Shown here piece by piece: positions 1 to 12,929 of a stretch of DNA of 64,000 nucleotides. This DNA comes from Amyelois transitella (lineage: Eukaryota; Arthropoda; Insecta; Lepidoptera; Pyralidae): assembly GCF_032362555.1 (NCBI RefSeq), contig NC_083520.1, positions 2,604,001-2,668,000 of the forward strand, in the 5' to 3' direction. The notes beneath the pieces were generated by a model. That model saw only the letters and a list, made by a program, of their open reading frames with translations, was not told where the DNA came from and did no database searches. Position 1 is the first letter of the stretch. Every line of letters begins with the position of its first letter. A program made the position numbers and the translations under genes.

Positions 1-145
1 TTTTTCATTTTAATGGGACACTTTAATATCACTTAATAATTGTCATATCTTTTGGTTTCACAACATTGGTTGACGTCAAATAAATTACTTAAAACTAAGA
101 TTACTGCCGCTTCCAAAGCGTCAGTGCTCCATTTTATCCGATCCA
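1..145 (-). repeat. Dispersed repeat, window-edge copy
   Basis: The block around the words ttggttgacgtcaaata and attacttaaaa recurs at about 46.76-46.87 kb. The end word ccgcttccaaagcg is the reverse complement of the ggaagcggtag-type word in copies at 31.46 and 46.03 kb. This is a retroelement-like family in opposite orientation to those copies. It is cut by the window start, and the family name is unknown. Confidence 0.6.
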
Positions 146-216
146 CACATTGTTAAATACTACTTTTTTAAACTTTAAGTAGGTTAAACTTCAAAACTAG
201 ACTGGTTTCCAGTAAA

Positions 217-298
217 ATGGCAAAGAGCTGGTCCATCCCTGAAGAATATTTACAGGAAGACCGGAAATATCATCCAAGGGCCGGCAGTCTGTTTGCGG
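217..298 (+). CDS. Possible first coding exon, unknown gene
   Basis: An ATG at 217 opens 27 sense codons of mixed, protein-like composition (starts MAKSWSIPEEYLQED), then a plausible donor (GCGG followed by GTGGGT) at 298/299. An in-frame TAA lies directly before the ATG, and a possible acceptor (tttccag) ends at 212. No partner exon was found downstream. It may be a chance ORF, and I do not recognise the peptide. Confidence 0.2.
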
Positions 299-3200
299 GT
301 GGGTATATACATATTTCGACTGCTCTTATTAAACTTACATTATATACAAAATAGAAAATACTTTGGAAAACTTCTCATCGTACTTACGAGTTGTATTTTA
401 AATAAAACGATGGTTGTATTTTGGATGTGTATTAAAGATATATTTTTGTCCAAATAATATTTCGGTCAATATAAATAACTTGACACATTATAATGTATAA
501 AATATTTTTATATCTCAATTTGTATTCACTATTCAGTATATAAATCACAATGTTTAAAAAGAATCTCATGTGCTTGCATGCATCCGAATTAGAAATAAAA
601 GTATTTGTAAAAATTACTGTCATTAAATGATAGTGCCATATGCAGTACAAATTGTTTGATAATAATTGTTTCATGATAAGTTGTTATTATTTAGTTTTAA
701 GTTAGTCCCATCCAGCGTTGATTCGAATAGCAATCAGTGTAACTTGATGTTTTTTTCCATGAATAAATGTGTTTAAACAATTTCAATGACTTTCATTTAT
801 TTTCTGTAACTTGTCTTGAATTGATGCAATGTTTATGAAAATAAAACTAGTCTTAATTGATAATAATAATACTTATTGAGAGATTTGAAGTAATATAACC
901 TAGGAAGGTACCTAGGTTGGTATAACGTATACTACGTCTTATCAGCGAGTCATTTTTGTAAGGAGCGATACTATCCCCGTGGGTAATCGCTCGTAATAAT
1001 GCCGGCCGTAAAGATTGCTTACAAAGTTACAAATTATGTTTTAAATTAAAAATTTATTGCGACAGGAGTTACCTATCTTTCTTATAGTTTTCTTTAGAAG
1101 ATTTCTATCTCTTATACATGGCGCGCGTGCGCCCCTTACCTACCTTTGCTTCGGACTACTTAAAGATAAGTAGGTCGCTATTCTCTGGCGGCTGCTTGCT
1201 GAATCTCGTGCCTATAGCCAAACGTCCTTTTAAAATTGTAAAACCAGTCCTAAAAGGTTGTAGTTATTCTATGGATTTTTTTAATTATCTCTCGTGATTC
1301 TTACCTGCGACGTTTTACCTAAACGTCACATAGCGTATTCTTAACCAATACAATCCAGGGTCAATGAATATCGAAGTTCATAAAAAAATACACGTAGACA
1401 AAGACAATGATTTTATTTGCTAAATATGCGTACAATTATGTACATTTGTGTTAAATAATAATGTTGAGTCCTACCCTGTTTAACCAGTGACATGTAAGCA
1501 AATACACAATGGAAAGGAGAGAGGTTTAACAAAATTATTAATACAGATGTAAAAAGCTTTAGCAAAGTCGTTTCTCTGCCCGCCGTCAACAAACTTTAGA
1601 AACTATTCGAGTCACACAAACTCGACAAGAGTTATCACAGAGTTTAGAATGGTTTGTTAGGCTTTCTTGACATCAACCGTAGGTATATGTGAAGAAAGCG
1701 CGAATTCGTTGCGCCGATGGAAATGAAACATAAACATAGAAATCTGAATTCCCTTATTATATTGCTATATGAACCATACAAATACGTAATAGAACATACA
1801 CACTGCCGCCGTAACAAAATAAAAATACAAATATGTTTTAATAGAGAATAGGCATACTTACTGAACTAAAATAGGTATAAGAAACAAATTTTTATGGATG
1901 ATTAAACTCTTCGTTGTCGGATCAAATAGATCAATCAAAGATTTTATGCGCTCCTTATATAATACTTTCTTTCGCGTCTAGCTCTGATTCAGTCGACCCG
2001 ATGGTACAATCACACAGCGTGATACCCAAAGATTCAAAATAATTTAAGACATTTGTGATATGGTCATATTAACCTAACCAACTTTCTGGTGAGTGGCCCT
2101 GTCTACCCTGTAAGGGATAAGACGTGATATCTGTCGTGTGTTGAGGAACTTCGACCGTTCGACATGGTGAGTTCAAACATGCTTAATTTCTTATGTGAAG
2201 TACTGTAAGTATAGGTAGGATACCTAAGTGACGAAGAATGAAGAGGTATGTAGGTGTGTAGGTATACTATTAATAATATGCAGAATGGTGGATGTAGTCT
2301 CTAAATCATCACTCCCGTTATAGATAAGTATTAAATATTTCAAACTGTTATTTAAGTAATTTTATTGAGAAATCTTTATCAATCTTAGCGACACTAAACT
2401 AAATTTTAGCGATTGCTTGATAATGAAAATTACATAACAGTTTTTCGTTAAAATTTTAGAACTAGTACCGAATTCTTTTTAGGCGTGTAACAGTTTCTGT
2501 GGGTAAGTAAGATTTGGTATCAATATTTGCTGATGCTGCTGATTACGATTATTTTCACTGTGATACTAACGAAACCACAAACAACAGAAGTCGTGTACCT
2601 AGCCCAGACACGCACTTGACAGGTTTTCTTCATACAGGTACTAACCTTTTAATATCTAGGTAGGTACATAGTTGGTTGCAAAATCATATATAAACATTAA
2701 CTACTTACCTATAAGTCAAGTAACTATATCATTAAAATTAATGAGAGCTAGAACGGCACGATATAGGAACAAACTATAAGATTGACTAGTCTGACCACTT
2801 TCACGAGAAATAGCCAGGAAATTTAGGATTATACGAGATATGGTGGCAATTTGAAACTTTGTTAGGAAATATTTATTCTGAATCAGCTACATATACCTAA
2901 CCTAACTGACATCAATAATATAATGAAAGAAATTAATGAAAGGAAAGACGTATGCAGAGATCGTGGCAAGTGGAAAGACCAGCCTACGGTACCAGTTTGT
3001 ATTTATATGAAATATGTAGTCGTAATACTTATTCATCTTGGCACCTAGCCTGTAAAACATTGACAAATGAAAGTGACGATGACGCAGTAATTCGTGATTT
3101 GACTACGGAACCCCAAATTTGATACAGTTCAGTAGCTGGTCTGATCCAAAGTGGATTATGTAAGCGGCCCCGGCGTCGGCCGACACGAAACAAAACCTTT

Positions 3201-5419
3201 CAATAGCCAACTTTACGGATATAGAGGTTGCTTTAAAATAAACAATTGATTGTTTTAATTTATTGTAATTCGCATTCATGGATGATAGAACTGAGATCCG
3301 GACCATATTGTTCAAAGGTTGCATAACTTATTCCTAAAAGAAGAACCCTAAGTACATACATCGAAGTTCTTAGTCAAGGATATTATTTATGGGAATCAAA
3401 ATCTGAATATTTTCAGTCTTCCGTTTAATTAGGTTCCTTCACAAACTCAAACAAAAATAAGTCGATATAAATATTAAACGCAAGGCGTTTCATAATAAAT
3501 TATATAGTAGGATGGTATTGGTTTAACAGAACACCCAACCATTGAACAGTATAATATGAAACAGACTGTATATATTTCATGAGAAAGTCTCGCGGCCTAT
3601 CACTATCTTACTATCACTGATAATGCAATAACGAATTACGATTATTGACAATACATTTTCAACGCCGACACTTTCATTTCGATGAAAGTCAATGCAATTT
3701 AATTTTCGTTAATAAATAATAACTTTTTGATCATTTTGCATGGACAAAGAGAGCGCATCATGTGAAAGTGTGCCGAGACTTCGATATGCAAGCAGATGCA
3801 TATGGGGTTATCCGCCTGCACATGATTGAAGATATTTTTTTATAGGTTTTATTACAGTTTATAGGGTTCATACTTTACCACATTTTTTAGCTACTCTAGC
3901 AAGAAAATATAATTTTGTCTCTTGAAATGGGATTCATAGATAGTGAGAGCTTGCTAACCTAGACCATCGCTAGAAGAATTCCAAATTTTGCAGCCTTTCG
4001 TTCCTTGCGCAAAAGATGCGCAAAAGATAAATACATAAACTACTTATGTATTTTTTTGCGATGGGTTATAATGGAAAATCTATACAGACACATCCATCCA
4101 TATTATCGCAACTTGATTTTAACTTGCCAATTCGAGTAGGTACCTACACAGAATAAACACAAGAAACCTTTGTACCTGCCTACGCTCGCTCGATTGCCTA
4201 CCTAATAAATTAAGTTTTCTTTTCTTGATTCCATTATCCAAAATCAAGATAAATAGTAGGTTTAAGGTATTCGTAATAAGCATATAAAATTATGAATTCC
4301 CGTCATATCTAGTCAACTTATTACAAAGTACCTAAACAAAACAGCCAAGGTTGGTTCGCTTTGATCTGATAACAAAGTGGGGCGTTACTTCCACTTGCGA
4401 CACTCTGTGGGAATCAATTTCGGCCATATGTTCTACTGATATACCTAGTTATACGGTATGAAATTATAATTAAGTAGGTAGTCTTACTTTTGTTAGGCGC
4501 CGTAGGACTGGAAAAGGCACATTCATCTAATGCAGCTTTTACCATGATCTGATATTGGTTAGGTCCCACTACAAAGGTTAGGGCGGTTAGATGGGAGTAC
4601 CTTGATGTAAAAACCTAACTAACCCAATCCAGGATCGTGGTGAAAAGACTTACCCCTTGCTTCTCTTTAGAGGATGGAGAGGAAGAGATGTGGATTTATC
4701 CAAGGAAGAAGGACACTTTTGGTAGATATTAGAAACACTCATTTCAGCAAGGGTTCCGTACCTTATTTATTTTTAACACGCCTCTTTTAGACCAAAAAGA
4801 AAAATATTTTGCGCTCCCATCCTCCCAACCAGACTATATCAGATAAGTGCACGACGAAAGATTGAATAAGATGCGCTAAAAAGAATATTTGGAAAATCGC
4901 AAAAATAGATGCGAAAACCTAGCTTTAAATTAATCCCGTAAAACATCAAAAAAAACATTTCGAACCATCATTAACTACTTTTTACTTTATGTATCTCATA
5001 CAAAGTCATCAATCAATATAAATCAATAATGCAGCATGACTCGGCTGCGAAACTCGCTTCGTAAACACCACGTTCATGAATGACATTTAAGGGCATGACC
5101 CTTAACATCTTGTCCAAAATTTAATTCGCTTTTACAACGTACGTGAAGGCCAAGCACTTTGTACGGCCATTATTTTATTGTTCAGTGGCATATTGCATGA
5201 TTTCGCAATTTCCTTTTGAAAATAATGAATTGAATAGTAAGTACTTTAACATGACCATGCGGTTAGCGGTAGAATCTATAATTTTCTTAAGATTTCACGG
5301 CACCTGGGGGTGAAATGCTCCTTTGTTTACCTTTAAAGGCGTACCCATGGCGACCGTAAAAAAGTGGATCACGCCAGACCGGACCGAGTGGAAAGTGAAA
5401 CTGCTTGAAAGGCTGTTGC
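299..5419. other. AT-rich spacer with decayed repeat scraps
   Basis: I see no supported gene. Short scraps of dispersed families occur: a piece of the ATGT-tailed SINE family near 2092-2140 (word ccctgtctaccctgtaaggga) and a piece of the LINE 3' region near 2935-2980 (word atgcagagatcgtggcaag). The rest is unique-looking AT-rich DNA. Confidence 0.55.
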
Positions 5420-5456
5420 TATAAAAATTGTAGCAAAAGTTAAGCGAGCTCAGTCG
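5420..5456 (+). promoter_or_regulatory. Core promoter: TATA box plus TCAGT initiator
   Basis: TATAAAAA lies at 5420-5427, and the arthropod initiator TCAGT lies at 5450-5454 with its A at 5452. The TATA start is 32 bases upstream of that A, the standard spacing. A 53-base leader then runs to the ATG at 5505. The arrangement is seen in the sequence. Assigning it to the secreted-protein gene is inference, based on the splice phase fitting exon 2. Confidence 0.6.
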
Positions 5457-5504
5457 AAGCGAGCGCGGGGAAGTGTTCATACCGGTGCCGCCAACATTCA
5501 AACA

Positions 5505-8500
5505 ATGGTCAGTTCCACTTTTAATTTCACTTTTGTTTGTTTTTTTTTATTGACGTTATCTTGTTGTCGTGATAGTGGCCAGTTACTTAATTAATAGTGA
5601 TGCTCTCTTTTTTTTAATCGCTATTATTTTTCTATAATAATATGATTTTTGAAAAAGTAAAATTTACTTTTTATGGCTAAGAATGAGTGGAAATAACATT
5701 TTCTATTCAAATAACAACTGAAAATCTGTCATATATCACAGATTTTGATGAATTCGAAAAAAAAAACAATTTAGTACGATTTTATAACACTATTAATTTA
5801 TCTAATTGCCAATTATATAGTTTGTTTGCATGAAGCGTGTTATTGCAACCTAGTTAGTGTTTATCAGTTGAAGTAATTAATTTGATTACCAACAATTAGA
5901 GCGTAAAACTGCACAAGGCCAGCTCATTCAATATTACACATTTGTTCGTAGAATTATTCAAATAAGTTAATATTTTTTACACAACCCACACTTTAACATC
6001 AGTATTTACCAATCGTGTGAATTCATCAAAATAAGCTTTAACTAACTGAAATACCAAGCCGACTCCGTGGTGTAAAAAAAAACTGGACCTATGTTTAAAA
6101 ATGTCATAATACTTTCAAGAACTCCGATATAGCTCAAAATACTCTAGGTATTGAAGAGTTATAAGTTACAAGTTAATATAAGCTAGCCAAGCATAGTTTT
6201 TGTGAGATTAGACTATGCGCACCATGAGTAAATCTTATCTTACAAACATACGGGGTCCAATATCCGGAAGCAAATCAAACATATATATATGTATATACAA
6301 TATACATATATATATATGTATATATATATACATATACATATATATATGTATATATATGTATATATATATATGTATATTGTAATGTAGGTATTTACCCCCA
6401 CGCATTATTTACCCGCATCAGGACTTCTAAAAGCTATTAGCTAATATTGCCTCCAACCAAATCAATCAAGTCCGTTTAACATAAAAGAGTAACCAACACC
6501 CTGTTTGCAACTAAAAAGATCAAAAACTTCTAGACGGATTTTGATGATTTTTGGCACTGAGACAGACAAAACTTACAGCATACTTACGTTTTTCTAAAAA
6601 TTCTCTTGAGGGCAAATCCACACGTAAACGCTAGTTTGTATAATATAATAAAGAAGTTATTGTATATAGTATACTTAAAGGTCATGTGAGCTCGTTGATG
6701 TCTTTTGTATGACAAATCGTATAAAATTCTTGTCATGAAAATAAATTGTATGAAATATGATCGTAGGTATGTTAATGATACAAAGTTAAACATCAAAGCA
6801 AACCGATTTACGTGTTATTGATCCCCTTTTATCTAATAGGTTATCATATAGCAAATTGACAGTAAAATAATGCAATATCTATAAATTTGATAAGTTTGTG
6901 CTAAAAAATATTGAACCAAAGGAAGTCCTATTAAGGTTTCTTCGTGATAAAAAAAATATAAATATTAATATCCACCACACTTAGGTGATTTTTTCGTTTT
7001 CACTAAACAAAAAAAGTCTATCTAATTATATACTGACTCACTAATTGACTGACAAATCATCGCACAGCCCAAACCGCTAACTTAGCAGTTTTCTTAAGAG
7101 GTCTAAGACCCTAAGAAAATATTCCCACGGGATTTTACGTTTTACGCGGGTGGAGTCTTATAAAAAATTTTTCTAAAATTTACGTTACATTATAACATTA
7201 GTATAATTTAAATTATACCAACGTAATAATGTTTGGTTAATTTGCATCTCTGAATGTTTATAATGCCTGCTGTACAAATGTTCTTTATATACGGAAGCAG
7301 GTTTTGTAGGTACTCCTGCAGTCGACCTTGTATACCAACATTGCAGTAAATGTGATATTATTTGTCACATTTAAGGCGTGGCAATGGAGCCTTTCACCGT
7401 GCGAGGTGAACGGGAACCCAGAAGGCTGATAAATAGGGCATTGTTACCTGATAACTAAGTACTAAGGTTTATTTAACCTTAATAGTCAAGTTAAGAATAT
7501 TGTTGGAGGTTCTATTATTTTTTTACATTTATTGCGTACAAATCTAAGCAATTTATAAATAAAATGAGCAAGGCGAGCTAAACGTTGTAACATCTTCATT
7601 AACCCTTAAAATATAATAGTGAAAAAGATGTAACAAGGTTGGATTACAAAAACTTAAAAGTGAATCAACAATTCAAAGGAAAGCCTAATATTTCATTAAT
7701 AATGACATACGATGACGATAAAAAAAGCTATGAAAGAATTAGGTACCAAAAATTCCAACAAATAGCACAGAAAAGCAGAACATTAAGTTAATTAAGATTT
7801 AACACACTTTACAGCATTCTATTCAAAATGAGAATTTGTAACGTATTTGAACAATCAAAACAAATAGGTATTGTGTAATAATTGCTTTAACGATACCATA
7901 AAATCGTGTTTACTCTACTTTCTAACTGTTATCTGTGAAACGTTACAAAAATGGCGCGAAAAATAAGTTTTGGCGTCAACATGGCGGCAAATCGAGCCGG
8001 CGGCGTTACATAAGGAAGTAATTTCCCTTTCGACCGAAAGTAAATCGTGAGCCGTTGTCATTAGCGAGTGTTGCGTTTGGCAGGAAACTAGCATGTTATG
8101 CCACAGTTACAGAAGTTATTGTGAGAGTAAACATAATGATCACCATGGATGACAAGTAGGTACTTAGGTAACTTAATCTACACACATAAAAATATTAAAA
8201 TTTCCGACCCGTGTTGCTTATCTTGCTTTTGACGTTTAAAACATTAAAGTTCCTTAGATAATTATATTTTAATTTTTAAAATGCTTTCCTAAAAAAGTGG
8301 TACTATCTGAATCTTGATTTTATCATCGAGCTATATAACTCGAGCTATCTCTATATCGCTAGCTATCTCTATATCGCTATTGAGATATATATAGAAATCG
8401 AGAGATATAACTGTTGGATAAAGACGTGATATGTGTATATAATTTTTTATCAGCATCAACTATTTTTTTCTTAAAGCTAGTTGTAATCATATATTCAACT

Positions 8501-11500
8501 CATAACTACAAATTTATGTTGCAAACTACAATATGTATGAAGCAACTATTTCCTTCCTATTTCTATATGGGCAAACATTAATGTTTTTATTTGACGAAAT
8601 CCCGCCTACATGAGACCGTTCTTTAGACATTAGGTATAACGAATAGAGTGGTTTTCTAATACGGCACAAAAGATTCGCGTCGTGGGCGCCAGCGTCGTTT
8701 ACAAAGCCTTACAAGGTAAACGCCTAAGTGTCAGACACCCACGCGGGCGCTTGAATAATGCGAAATATCATTAATCAACTTTCCCAACCATAAGTCCCTA
8801 AGATCTGGGTCGTTAGGGCAGAAACAGGCACGCGATATAGCATTGATACACTTACTTGGTTAACAGGGGAAATATCTCGAGTCCATAAACAATTTGACAT
8901 GTAATTGTATATATTAGGTAAATTTCATATAAGATGTTGTAAGACGGGAGATTTCGGTGTTGGTATTTTCAAATAGATCAAAATTTTACCAAATAAAGAG
9001 GTGTTTGTGTCTCCTGTTAGCACTTGCATAACTCCGCAAACGCGGGTATTGTACACTAAAAATTATTTAAAAACCTAGATAATGTCAAGAAAATTCAATT
9101 AATTTTATTGAGCAACTAACCCAAGAAAACTGCAAAGCGACAAGTACCTATTCAAAGTTATTGCTATTTTCTCTCAGGACTTTTCGCGATGGACTGGTGA
9201 AATCTGAATGAATAGTTTCCTTCGCCGGCAATATTTTTATGCTGTTTCTTTCCGGGACGTTAAAAATACCTCAAGCGAGTATGAAATCAAGCCTAATTAA
9301 TGTACTTACATAGTTTATTGTGTTGTAAAGACTACAAGGACGTAATGTGAACGTTGTAAATAAGTAACAAATGTAACTTGTTTTCATACAACAACTGGCA
9401 CTTAATAATTAAAAATATAATCTTCCGAATTCTTAGGTAGTGCTTATTTTTTTTAAATTGATAAAAATTAAGTAGAACACTTATTGTGAGACCAAATGAA
9501 ATTAAACAAAACGTGTATGTATGTAGGTACATCATTTGGTTAACATTTTATTATTTTAGTATATTTAATTTTAACTCCAATAAGATCATGGTGTACAAAT
9601 GAGAAAAGAAAGAGCCTGTGAAATGATAAATTGATAAGACATATTCTGATTCACAAGATTTAAATTTGTATTGTTTGAGAACAATGAAAATCTTGTAATA
9701 AGCATTTGAACTAAAATTTTCAAAACACAATCATTGAAATAAAGCAAATTGAAGACTTATTATGAAGATGCTAAATATCAGGATTTCATTGTAGTGAATC
9801 AGGCTAAGGTTTCATTAAATACACGTTGCAGCTAAAGCCTCAGGTTTAGAGCTACAGACAGATAATAAAACAATAACATTTTAAACGGTCCAGCGCGTGC
9901 GCCACAATCTCCAATTACCACTGCGCTTGCGCAACTAGACGTAATATCGTCTCGTGCTGAGTTACTAAAGTTTGCTCTCTTTAGTGTCAGTTGTTGCAAT
10001 GCAATCGTTACACTTTGATAACAATTACGAAAATTGTTATCTTCTCAGATAACCCATACCCATCTGAGGCATCTTATGTATGTATATGTTTGATATTAAC
10101 CAAATTGGGAACAAGATGAAGTATATATGCACCAAAAGAGGCAATGTATTAAGCCGTTTAAATTGCATATATCAAAACGCTGAACGTAGCCATTCAGTCT
10201 TTTCAAGACTGTTGGCTCTGTCTAGCCCACAAGGGATATAGACGTGACCATATGTATGTATATGTATGTATCAAATCGTTCAATTGGAAGAAAAGACAGG
10301 CTACTTTGCTTTTTGGAGTCTCAATGAAAACGCAACTAATCAAGCAATTCTTTACAGCACCTCATTATACTAGCAGCCGTAGTGACCCTTACTTCAGCGA
10401 TGCCATCCTTCATCGCGGTACCAGCAGACCAGATCGCGTTCGTTGACCTCTCACAGCTCAGGGTTCGGAGGGTACCAAGGCAGACTCTTCAGCCGCCCCC
10501 TCCCCCTCCCCCCGCGCCGCTGCCTAATCTCTACAATCAGGATTATCAGCCAATACCGTTGCAGTATCATCAACGTAAGTAATTTTACATTTTATTTCGC
10601 ATTGACTATCCGCGCCAATTCGCAGATAATAGGTACAGTTCCTAAGAAAAGGTACTATATTGCATGCAATTACCTACCACGTACCTACCATTAGAGCTCT
10701 TCATAAAATAGAAAAAAGATTTTTTTAAGAGTCATAATCACTTATCACATTGCATTTCGGTAAGAAAATTTTGTTAACGGTAACTTTTCAGAATATGGTA
10801 GGTCTCTGCCATTTATGAGGATACAAACAAAATCTTTACATGAATATGTCGAATAAAAAATTCAAATCTTACGCATATATAGTACGACTAGGCTATCTTC
10901 ACACTTCTAATTGTTATTTTGTAACCCTTGAGAACCCATTATGCAGTATTTATACAGTAATTCGATAATAAACGAGGCCGTGTACTCAATCCAAAATGGC
11001 TTAATGTTGACAATCCATGAAATTAACACCAATAACAATTTGAACGCGAGTCTGACTTCAATCAAGGTAGTTTCAGGAAGGTTATGCAAAGAAAGCGTCT
11101 ATAATCCTAAGGCCAATTATCTTTAGTTACGCTCTTTGAACTGTAACTATCCAGATGACCTGTATTCTTGGCTAATCAACACGGTTGTCCATCACTTTCA
11201 CTGCATACAAAGGATCAACTTTCTTTTTATGCAACCGTAAGATCTTGCCACAGACTATTTAGCATTCAATACTTCAAACTGATACACTTACGAGAGATAA
11301 AGACGTAATATCGCTTTCTACCATTGTTGTCTTGTACTGCCGAAAAAGTTGCGTAACTCAATTTCAATTCCGTGTGACGTTAACCAAGTGTGAAAATAAA
11401 GCGAAATGATAATGTAGTTGAAATAATGTGGGAGATTTTATCCATGGTTTAATATTTCAGTCACGTGGCCCGGCATTACTTAAGACTAACCTCGTTATGT

Positions 11501-12672
11501 TAAAATCCGATTTGGTATGCTAGTTACCTTGAGATAGGTAATAATGATGCTGCACACTGGTAACATTGTTATTGTTATAGGTTTCTCTTACCATACACTA
11601 AGGTAAATAAACATAAGTCAGTACACAAATATTTAGGTATTTAAATATCCGACTCGAAGGACCAAAATGTGTTGTTTGTTAAACTACCTCACCTAAGTAC
11701 ATTCTTGCACAACACGAAAACATTTATGATATGCTTTGAGAATTACAAATGTCCCCTTCATATTTATGATGTCAATTACCTTCAATTCACCAGGCTCGAG
11801 TTACATTTGTATTCAGTTTGTAAATCGATCAAGCCTCATAAATCGACCGGTATTTCGCCAGAGGCAAACTGTGCTTATGTTGCAACTCCAATACTGCATA
11901 CTCCAATATGGTCTCATTACTCAACGTTTCTGTTTGAGGTATATTCAAATAGAAAGTATAACCGAGACTTTAATTTCATTGCAATGTTTGCTCAAATGTT
12001 ATCGTTGTAATTAAACATTCCATATTACTACTTGTTACGAGTATAAGACTTGGTTAAAAAAAGGGTCATGCTCTTGTCGTGAGAACTAAATGGCGACGAT
12101 AAGATATAACAGCCGTGTGGTTCCCGGCACCAATACAAAAAAGAATAGGTCCACTCCATCTCTTTCCCATGGATGTCGTAAAAGGCGACTAAGGGATAGG
12201 CTTACAAAATTGGGATTCTTTTTTAGGCGATGGGCTAGCAACCTGTCACTATTTGAATCTCAATTCTATCATTAAGCCAAATAGGTGAACGTGGCCATTC
12301 AGTCTTTTCAAGACTGGTGGCTCTGCCTACCCCGCAAGGGATTTAGACGTGACCATGTGTGTGTGTGATAAGATATAATTAAATAGGAATTCTGTCTTGA
12401 CAGAGTCAACTAATTCAGTTCATAATTTTTTTGTCCCAACAGCCATTCCTCTGGCTCCGCAACAAGAACAATTACTCCAGCCTCGACTGCGGGTCCAGCC
12501 ACCGCAGGATGTGTCAGGGGCCGCTACCCTTGGCGCAGATTCGCTAGCTGAAAGGCCCCCAGACTTCGGGGAATACGTCGACTTCGGAGCCCACACAGGG
12601 GACCACGGGGCCTTCGGGTGGTACGCCGATTACCCCGTCAACAATCATGACGAACACGCATACAGAAAGTAA
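5505..12672 (+). CDS. Small proline-rich secreted protein (cuticle-like), 3 exons
   Basis: Proposed coding exons are 5505-5507 (ATG only), 10358-10574 and 12443-12672, giving 149 residues. Exon 2 opens after tttacag and reads HLIILAAVVTLTSA, which with the Met from exon 1 forms a short signal peptide cleaved near TSA. The mature part has a basic RVRRVPR stretch (possible furin-type site), a run of seven prolines and a Gln/Pro-rich middle. The acidic, Tyr/Gly/His-rich C-terminus ends HDEHAYRK. The donor CAAC|GTAAGT and acceptor ccaacag join in phase 1. A first exon holding only the start of the signal peptide is typical of insect cuticle and other secreted proteins. I recognise no named family. 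Exons 2 and 3 are well supported; the remote Met-only exon, 4.85 kb upstream with donor GTCAGT, is inferred. The second intron carries a recent SINE. Confidence 0.6.
6277..6378. repeat. TA/TATG microsatellite
   Basis: About 100 bases consist almost only of alternating T and A with regular G or C interruptions (units such as tatatatg and catata). The stretch is largely self-complementary and could form a long hairpin or cruciform. Confidence 0.9.
7945..8157 (+). promoter_or_regulatory. GC-richer block, possible promoter and first exon
   Basis: Inside AT-rich intron DNA, a block carries an E2F-like word (aatggcgcgaaaa, reverse TTTTCGCGCCATT) near 7950. Two ATGGCG cores, one as aacatggcggcaa, resemble the YY1/Pho consensus. 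Downstream, two in-frame ATGs (8136 region) precede GACAA|GTAGGT, a possible donor. The reading frame phase does not fit exon 2 of the host gene. It may be an alternative or independent start, or chance. Function is unproven. Confidence 0.3.
8325..8410. repeat. Short imperfect array of ctatctctatatcg units
   Basis: The word agctatctctatatcgct occurs twice in tandem, followed by an inverted-like tail (gagatatatatag, cgagagatata). This is a local tandem and palindromic low-complexity patch. Confidence 0.65.
9890..9942. promoter_or_regulatory. Two NRF-1-like GCGC palindromes
   Basis: The words gcgcgtgcgcc and tgcgcttgcgca lie about 35 bases apart in AT-rich surroundings. The second differs from the NRF-1 (insect erect-wing) palindrome TGCGCATGCGCA by one central base. 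They lie roughly 400 bases upstream of exon 2 of the secreted-protein gene. Binding is inference only. Confidence 0.35.
10181..10272 (+). mobile_element. ATGT-tailed SINE, 3' fragment
   Basis: This is the 3' third of the common family: ctgaacgtagccattcagtc, then a tctgtctagcccacaaggga word, ending in a degenerate ATGT tail. It lies in the intron just upstream of exon 2. Confidence 0.8.
12110..12366 (+). mobile_element. ATGT-tailed SINE, full copy with target duplication
   Basis: A full copy runs from gccgtgtggttcccggcacc to the tail ending in TGTG repeats. It is flanked by a perfect 12-base target-site duplication GATAAGATATAA at 12098-12109 and 12367-12378. The duplication and simple 3' tail indicate LINE-driven retroposition. 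The copy sits 76 bases before exon 3 of the secreted-protein gene, so it is a recent intron insertion close to an acceptor. Confidence 0.92.
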
Positions 12673-12929
12673 TTTACTTTAAGCCTGAAACTTGCCAAAC
12701 GCACCAAAATTTTGCAGTTTGAGCTGCTGTTAATTTTATTGTTACCAAAGACAGTATTATTTTCATTAGTTAGGTCTTTATGGGCAGAATTACCGCACAT
12801 TTGTTCAAAACGGTGAATTCAGCTGTTGTTGCACTTAATTTTATGAATACCAGTTCCTTGTTGTAGTGTTAAGTTGTTAAAAAGTACACTGTGATATGCA
12901 CCATGTTAGTTAAATATATTCCTTCATAG
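12673..12929 (+). other. 3' flank of the secreted-protein gene
   Basis: This is presumed 3' UTR and downstream flank. No canonical AATAAA is visible close to the stop codon, so the cleavage site is not assigned. Confidence 0.35.

Larger units (their letters stand above)
5508..10357 (+). other. Long first intron of the secreted-protein gene
   Basis: This AT-rich stretch holds no recognised coding exon. It contains the TA/TATG microsatellite at 6.3 kb, a GC-richer block at 7.95-8.16 kb, a short repetitive array at 8.3 kb, two NRF-1-like palindromes at 9.9 kb, and a SINE scrap just before exon 2. Confidence 0.45.
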
